Assembly (NCBI GenBank): GCA_965216535.1
Contig: OZ244175.1
Coordinates: 4,774,001 to 4,838,000, forward strand
DNA length: 64,000 bases
Direction of reading: 5' to 3'
Origin: Hoeflea_A sp965216535
Lineage (GTDB): Bacteria; Pseudomonadota; Alphaproteobacteria; Rhizobiales; Rhizobiaceae
Shown here: one piece after another, positions 59,088 through 64,000 of the stretch
Numbering within the stretch: position 1 is the stretch's first letter
How the letters are laid out: every line of letters begins with the position of its first letter
Notes under the pieces: generated by a model
Told to the model about the DNA's origin: nothing
The model's database searches: none
The model's input: the letters and a program-made list of their open reading frames with translations, nothing else
Position numbers and translations under genes: made by a program

Positions 59088-60968
59088 ATGCTGACCCTGA
59101 CGGACATATCGGCCCGCATCGCCGGACGCCTGCTGATCGACCACGCGTCGCTTTACCTGCCTGAAGGCACAAAGGCAGGTTTTGTCGGGCGAAACGGCGC
59201 CGGCAAGTCGACCCTGTTTCGTATGATCACCGGGGAACTGGCGACTGAAACCGGTGCCGTCACCCTGCCCCGAAATTGCCGCATCGGCCAGGTGGCTCAG
59301 GAAGCACCGGGAACCGACGAACCGCTGATCGATATCGTCCTGAAGGCGGACGCCGAAAGATTGGCTCTGCTGACGGAAGCCGAGACCGCAACCGATCCGG
59401 ACAGGATCGCGGAGATCCACACACGGCTCGCCGATATCGATTCTCACTTGGCAGAAGCCCGGGCGGCGAGCATATTGGCTGGACTTGGCTTCGATCAGGC
59501 AGCGCAAAAGCGCCCGGCATCAAGTTTTTCCGGAGGCTGGCGCATGCGGGTCGCCCTGGCAGCCGTGCTCTTCTCTCGCCCGGACCTCTTGCTTCTCGAT
59601 GAACCTACCAACTATCTCGACCTCGAAGGCACGCTTTGGCTTGAGGACTATGTGCGCCGTTATCCGCACACGGTGGTCATCATCAGCCACGACCGCGACC
59701 TGCTCAACCGAGCGGTCAATTCCATCGTTCACCTGGAAGATCGCAAGCTGACGTTCTATCGAGGACCGTTCGACCAGTTCGAAAAGCAACGGGCGGAGGC
59801 CCGCGAACTGCAGATGAAAATGCGGACCAAGATGCAGGCGCGACGGGCCCATATGGAAGCCTTTGTCGAGCGCTTTCGCTACAAGGCGTCCAAGGCGCGC
59901 CAGGCGCAATCTCGGTTGAAGGCAATCGAACGCATGGGGTCGATAGCATCCGTTGTCGACGAACACGTGCAGGAGTTTCAGTTTCCAAAACCGGAAAAGG
60001 ACTGTGCTTCGCCGATCATTGCGATCGAGAAAGGTTCGGTTGGCTATGTCGCTGATCAACCGGTACTGAGCCGCCTCAATCTGCGGATCGACCAGGATGA
60101 CCGCATCGCGCTGCTTGGTGCCAACGGCAACGGCAAATCGACCTTCGCTAAGCTGCTTTCCAACCGTCTGGAGCTGCAAACCGGAACCGTGACCCGGGCC
60201 CGACAACTCAAGATCGGTTATTTCGCACAGCATCAGCTGGAAGATCTGGTGCCATCGCAAAGTGCCGTTGATCACGTACGCCAGAGAATGCCAGGTGGCC
60301 TCGACGCCGCCATTCGTTCGCGTGTGGCACAGATGGGGCTTTCAACCGAGAAGATGGATACCGCCGCACGCGATTTGTCCGGCGGCGAAAAGGCGCGTTT
60401 GCTGATGGGTCTGGCAGCGTTCGACAAGCCCAACCTGCTCATTCTCGACGAACCGACAAACCATCTGGACATAGACAGCCGTGCGGCTCTGATCCAGGCC
60501 CTCAATGCCTTCGACGGGGCGGTGATCCTGATTTCGCATGACAGGCACCTGCTGGAGGCGACCGCCGACCGGCTGTGGCTGGTGGACGACGGCACCGTGC
60601 GCAGCTTTGACGGCGATCTGGAAGACTACCGCAGCTTGATCCTTGGCGGCTCCAAGCGAGCTGCGAAAGCAGCGGAACCTGCGCCCGCTTCATCGAAGGC
60701 GGAACAGCGACGCGCAGCGGCCGACCGGCGGCAGGAATTGGCGCCGCTCAAGAAGAAGATCAAGGAAATCGAGGCGTTGACGGAAAAACTTGAAAAATCG
60801 ATTCAGGAAATTGACGCCCTGCTCGCTGATCCGTCGCTGTACGAAAAATCTCCCGACCTCGCGGCAGCCAAGGCCAAGGAGCGAAGCGTCGCCGAATCGG
60901 CGCTGGCTGAAGCCGAAGATCAATGGCTGATCCTGTCGGACGAGTACGCCACCGCGATGGCCGACTAA
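59088..60968 (+). CDS. ABC-F family ATPase (Uup/YheS-like)
   Basis: A 626-residue soluble protein with two ABC domains in tandem and no membrane segments. First NBD: Walker A GRNGAGKST (about residues 36-44) and signature FSGGWRMRVALA; second: GANGNGKST and LSGGEKARLLMG, with LLLDEPTNYLD and LILDEPTNHLD as Walker B. The linker is Arg/Lys-rich (REL-QMKMRTKMQARRAHMEAF), and the C-terminus is a coiled coil (LKKKIKEIEALTEKLEKSIQEIDALL). ABC-F proteins act at the ribosome. Its stop overlaps the convergent DUF2339 gene by four bases. Confidence 0.93.
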   Translation: MLTLTDISARIAGRLLIDHASLYLPEGTKAGFVGRNGAGKSTLFRMITGELATETGAVTLPRNCRIGQVAQEAPGTDEPLIDIVLKADAERLALLTEAETATDPDRIAEIHTRLADIDSHLAEARAASILAGLGFDQAAQKRPASSFSGGWRMRVALAAVLFSRPDLLLLDEPTNYLDLEGTLWLEDYVRRYPHTVVIISHDRDLLNRAVNSIVHLEDRKLTFYRGPFDQFEKQRAEARELQMKMRTKMQARRAHMEAFVERFRYKASKARQAQSRLKAIERMGSIASVVDEHVQEFQFPKPEKDCASPIIAIEKGSVGYVADQPVLSRLNLRIDQDDRIALLGANGNGKSTFAKLLSNRLELQTGTVTRARQLKIGYFAQHQLEDLVPSQSAVDHVRQRMPGGLDAAIRSRVAQMGLSTEKMDTAARDLSGGEKARLLMGLAAFDKPNLLILDEPTNHLDIDSRAALIQALNAFDGAVILISHDRHLLEATADRLWLVDDGTVRSFDGDLEDYRSLILGGSKRAAKAAEPAPASSKAEQRRAAADRRQELAPLKKKIKEIEALTEKLEKSIQEIDALLADPSLYEKSPDLAAAKAKERSVAESALAEAEDQWLILSDEYATAMAD

Positions 60969-63655
60969 TCACCTGATCGGCGCGCCAACAGCCGTTGATA
61001 GACCAGTCCGATCGCAACCAGCACAAGGCCGAGCCCGATAAAGGACAATGCTCTGAGTGCACCCGTCAGGTTGGACATGTCGACGACGAACACCTTCGCG
61101 ACAACCACGACGATGATCACACCCGACACCAGGCGGACGGCGCGGACGCCTGTCACCAGCCCAACGGCTAGGGTGGCAATGCCGATCGCCAGCCAAGCCG
61201 CCGAATAGGCGTAGAGTTCGGCATCACTGGTCGCGCCCTGATCGATCGCCTCCGGATGGAACCAGTGACGGATGCTCAAGGTCACCCAGGCGAAGGCAAG
61301 GACACCGCCAACGGCAAATGCTCCGCGGGAGTATATCGGTCTTGTGCTGCTGCTGAGAAAGCCCAGCAGGCCGTAAAGCAGGCCAGTCAACAGATACGCA
61401 AAGAGCAGTTTGTTGAAGACGACGTTGGCACCGATCCGCTCTCCCGTCAGGAACGGGTTGAAAAGGCCGAGCAGGCCGGCCAATGCCGCCGCCATGCCTA
61501 GGAAACCCAAGGCAGTTGCGGCCACCGCCAGAGTGCGGCTTTCAGATGTTGCCTTCAAACGCAGCAGGCCAAGCGCGACGCCCCCGCTCAGGAAAACGAG
61601 GAGCGCAGCCTCGTTGAGCGTGTCCACCGGCGTAAACACCTGGTGCGGGGCAAAAGCATGCAATCCAATCAGGGCAAGGGCCGCCGTCACTGTGGCAACA
61701 GCAATGCCTTCGGCAATCTCCAGCACAAGGTCCCGCTTCTGACGGCCAAGCAGGTAGGCGGTCACGACAAAGCCGGTCGCCGGTACGCCGTAACCGTAGG
61801 TCAGCCAGTTGAACACGGGTGTCGTGCCCAGAGATCCGACAATCTGCGGCTCCCAGGCCACGCGGGCCGCCCACAAGACGGCGGGCACCAGCGCTAATAT
61901 CCTGAGCGCCGGAAGCGGTCGCCAGCGATAGACAATGGCCGTTGCCGGCGCCATCAGTGCCAGAGCCACCGTCAGGGCACCGCGCTCCAGCACCATGCAC
62001 AGTGCGAGCGTAACCGCGGCGATGGTGGCGATCAGGCATGTCGCAACTGTGCCGTCCCGGCCGGGATGGTCCGTCGTAAGACGACGCTCGAACTGCAATG
62101 CGAGCGCAAAAAAGACAAGGCTGAGAACAAGCGCGGCAACACCGTAACGAACCGAAACGTCGAGAAAATCTGTGCGTCCATAGGAAACCGCCAGAATGGC
62201 CAGCGGCACGAAAGCACCGCCGAACGCAAGTGGCACCCGCGACACCGATCGTAATGCACCGACGAATCCGAACAGCGCAGCAAGCGCGGACAAGGCCAGG
62301 CCGAGAAATCCGTAGGCCGACAGCATGCGTTGCTGATAGCCGGGCAGGACGACGGGATCGATGCCCTGGAGGTTTTCGACGCCGTCGGTAAGGGGCTGCA
62401 AGGTCTCAACTGAGAGATCCCAGCCGGAATAACCCAGAACCACGGTGATGGCCGCGATTGGTACGATTAGGCGGGCAGCCGACCATTCGTGTGCAGACCA
62501 GAATGGCAGGATCACCATCAGCGCAAGTCCGGCGATCGTCGCTGCATCGGTCTGATCGAGGGTGAATACCAGCGCCAGCAGCAGCACCAAGCCCGACAGA
62601 GTGGCCGCAACTCGGTCGTTGGGTACCAGTTCATCCGCCGACCTGGCGTAGAGGCTGGCGACGAAGACGTAGAACTGGGCGGCCCATGCCACCACAATAT
62701 AAATGCCGACAACCGGACGCTCTCCGGGGGCAGCAACGATGAACAGAAGCGCGCCGAAGAATTCCAACCCGAGTGCAGCAACGATGGCGAGCCAGCGCCA
62801 AAGGCGAAGCCGTCCGACGCCGAAGGCGGCAAACGAAACAGCGATCGCGTAGGCGGCCAATCCGATGGCGCTGGGTTCATCGCTGCTGACAACGAAGGGA
62901 ACCAGAAAACTCGAAGCGATGCCAAGAGCCGCCAGAAGCGGGCCGTGCAACAGCGCCACCACCATCGTGGCAACCGCGACAATACCAAGACCGAGAAAAG
63001 CGGCAAACGGTCCGAGGAAACCGTAGAGCTGATACGCTGCATAGATGGTTGCAAAGGCGGCAAGTGTGCCGGCTGCTGTCAGAACCGCCGGAACATTGGC
63101 GCTTTCGAAGCCGCCGACGGAGAAAGTCTGCCCGCGGCGGCGTGTCCACTCTCCCAATGCAACAAACGCCAAGGAAAACAGCGCCCCCAGAGAGATGCGC
63201 GCGGCCGGCCCCAGCAAGCCCTGCTCGATGCTGTAGCGCACCAGGAACACACCACCGAGAGCCAGTGCAAGACCACCGACCCAGACCGCCCATCGTGCGC
63301 CAACAGCTTCCTCAAGGGTGCCTTTCGACGTGTCCGCATTGTCAACTTCATCCTCGGCTGGCGCCGCTGACACCTCCGGTGGATCCGAGATTTCCGGATG
63401 CTCTACCTTGGCTTGCTCAGGCTCCTCATCCGGAATCTCACCAGCGATCTGCTCATCCGGCTCAGGTGCGGACTGAACCTCTTCAACCGGTTGTTGCTGA
63501 ACGCCCCAAGGGCCGCTGCTCTGGGTTTCCAGCGTGGCTTCAAGTTCCTCGATACGTTGATGCAGCCGTCGCACGCGAAAGAATGCGATGGTTCCGAGGA
63601 TCGGTGCAACCAGCAGGACTGCTGCGGCAACCAGCGCCAGGACAATGTATTCCAT
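60965..63655 (-). CDS. DUF2339 family polytopic membrane protein
   Basis: An 896-residue inner-membrane protein with one N-terminal anchor (EYIVLALVAAAVLLVAPILGTIAFF) followed by a coiled-coil and acidic Pro/Glu-rich linker (about 30-125), then some 20 or more hydrophobic segments. It begins the membrane core with VGARWAVWVGGLALALGGVFLVRYSIEQGLLGP, a family signature. The function of DUF2339 proteins is not known. ATG at 63655. Its last four bases overlap the convergent ABC-F gene; the next gene upstream lies 92 bp away on the same strand. Confidence 0.85.
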   Translation of the reverse strand: MEYIVLALVAAAVLLVAPILGTIAFFRVRRLHQRIEELEATLETQSSGPWGVQQQPVEEVQSAPEPDEQIAGEIPDEEPEQAKVEHPEISDPPEVSAAPAEDEVDNADTSKGTLEEAVGARWAVWVGGLALALGGVFLVRYSIEQGLLGPAARISLGALFSLAFVALGEWTRRRGQTFSVGGFESANVPAVLTAAGTLAAFATIYAAYQLYGFLGPFAAFLGLGIVAVATMVVALLHGPLLAALGIASSFLVPFVVSSDEPSAIGLAAYAIAVSFAAFGVGRLRLWRWLAIVAALGLEFFGALLFIVAAPGERPVVGIYIVVAWAAQFYVFVASLYARSADELVPNDRVAATLSGLVLLLALVFTLDQTDAATIAGLALMVILPFWSAHEWSAARLIVPIAAITVVLGYSGWDLSVETLQPLTDGVENLQGIDPVVLPGYQQRMLSAYGFLGLALSALAALFGFVGALRSVSRVPLAFGGAFVPLAILAVSYGRTDFLDVSVRYGVAALVLSLVFFALALQFERRLTTDHPGRDGTVATCLIATIAAVTLALCMVLERGALTVALALMAPATAIVYRWRPLPALRILALVPAVLWAARVAWEPQIVGSLGTTPVFNWLTYGYGVPATGFVVTAYLLGRQKRDLVLEIAEGIAVATVTAALALIGLHAFAPHQVFTPVDTLNEAALLVFLSGGVALGLLRLKATSESRTLAVAATALGFLGMAAALAGLLGLFNPFLTGERIGANVVFNKLLFAYLLTGLLYGLLGFLSSSTRPIYSRGAFAVGGVLAFAWVTLSIRHWFHPEAIDQGATSDAELYAYSAAWLAIGIATLAVGLVTGVRAVRLVSGVIIVVVVAKVFVVDMSNLTGALRALSFIGLGLVLVAIGLVYQRLLARRSGD

Positions 63656-63747
63656 GCGACACCACTTTCCCGCTCCAACGGAGAAAGCCTGTTTCTGTCA
63701 GTTTGCGCCGCTACAAACCCTCTCCACCCAAGTGCAAACTCAGGCCA

Positions 63748-64000
63748 TCAGTCGGACTTGTCGAGCGCTTCCATGACCGCGTCGACGCGATCCTGTCCCC
63801 AATACAACTCACCATCGACGAAGAAGGTGGGCGCGCCGAAGGCCCCGCGCTCAACGGCTTCGTCCGTATTGGCGCGCAGTTCGTCCTTGATCGCCTGATC
63901 CTGGGACAGATTGGCAATCTCGCTGGCAGGCAAGTCGGCCTTTTCGAGAAGCTCCATGACGACTTCGGGATTGGTGAGGTCGCCACCCCCGCCCCAGGCA
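63748..64000 (-). CDS. DsbA-family 2-hydroxychromene-2-carboxylate isomerase-like protein, 5' end beyond window
   Basis: Only the C-terminal 83 residues are visible; the frame runs open to the right edge. The visible part includes DLTNPEVVMELLEKADLP and GAFGAPTFFVDGELYWGQDRVDAVMEAL. The GAFGAPTFFVDG cis-Pro motif and WGQDR are typical of the HCCA isomerase / GST kappa-like DsbA branch, which acts on aromatic or CoA-linked compounds. Internal ATGs should not be mistaken for the start. Neighbours on the left suggest no pathway. Confidence 0.83.
   Translation of the reverse strand, partial: AWGGGGDLTNPEVVMELLEKADLPASEIANLSQDQAIKDELRANTDEAVERGAFGAPTFFVDGELYWGQDRVDAVMEALDKSD

Overview
The window is GC-rich alphaproteobacterial chromosome, most likely from the Hyphomicrobiales (Rhizobiales). 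The evidence is the combination of several marker genes and gene orders: DUF177-plsX-fabH-ihfA-merR, nrdR-ribD-ribE-ribH-nusB, an LdtR/DUF6163 pair, an Mg-type hemB, bpt next to parC, and an hdaA-ppk-ppx-rnd-aspS block. No rRNA, tRNA, CRISPR array, insertion sequence or prophage was seen. Almost all of the sequence is single-copy core genes, so this is a housekeeping region with a few accessory inserts.

Left part (1-13 kb): a DctB/DctD-type two-component pair cut by the left edge, a PadR/GyrI-like pair with a striking palindrome, then a lipid and nucleoid block on the minus strand (merR, ihfA, fabH, plsX, DUF177) preceded by a cytochrome bc1 assembly chaperone. A divergent bamE lipoprotein gene, a PagL-like lipid A deacylase and a large proton-pumping pyrophosphatase (hppA) follow.

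Accessory stretch (13-19 kb): an MFS transporter and a DMGDH/GcvT-type FAD oxidoreductase lie divergent from a proline-racemase-superfamily enzyme, followed by a metallophosphoesterase. The group looks like a small route for methylated or hydroxylated amino acids. It lies between hppA and nusB, where thiL would often be found.

Middle (19-34 kb): riboflavin synthesis with nusB and nrdR, glyA, an L,D-transpeptidase, a 2-oxoglutarate oxygenase, ldtR, DUF6163, a 3-hydroxyisobutyryl-CoA hydrolase-like gene, hemB, an RDD protein, an SLC13 permease and bpt.

Right half (34-64 kb): parC, a periplasmic unknown, aspS, rnd, ppx, ppk1, hdaA, an AI-2E-type permease, a CDP-alcohol phosphatidyltransferase, purM-purN, an orphan molybdopterin oxidoreductase, a small secreted cysteine protein, a GST, a Ca/Na antiporter, uvrC-pgsA-moaD-moaE, ndk, another GST, a divergent FolD paralogue, an ABC-F ATPase, DUF2339 and an edge-truncated DsbA-family isomerase.

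I found no clearly new multi-gene system. The best leads are enzymes or regulators with altered key residues: a DctD-like activator without the GAFTGA loop, a proline-racemase homologue with Ser/Thr at the catalytic cysteine positions, and a FolD homologue with Gln for the catalytic Lys. Several clean palindromes sit beside regulator or divergent genes. Start codons were reassigned from Shine-Dalgarno sequences and family N-termini where the longest reading frame was implausible.
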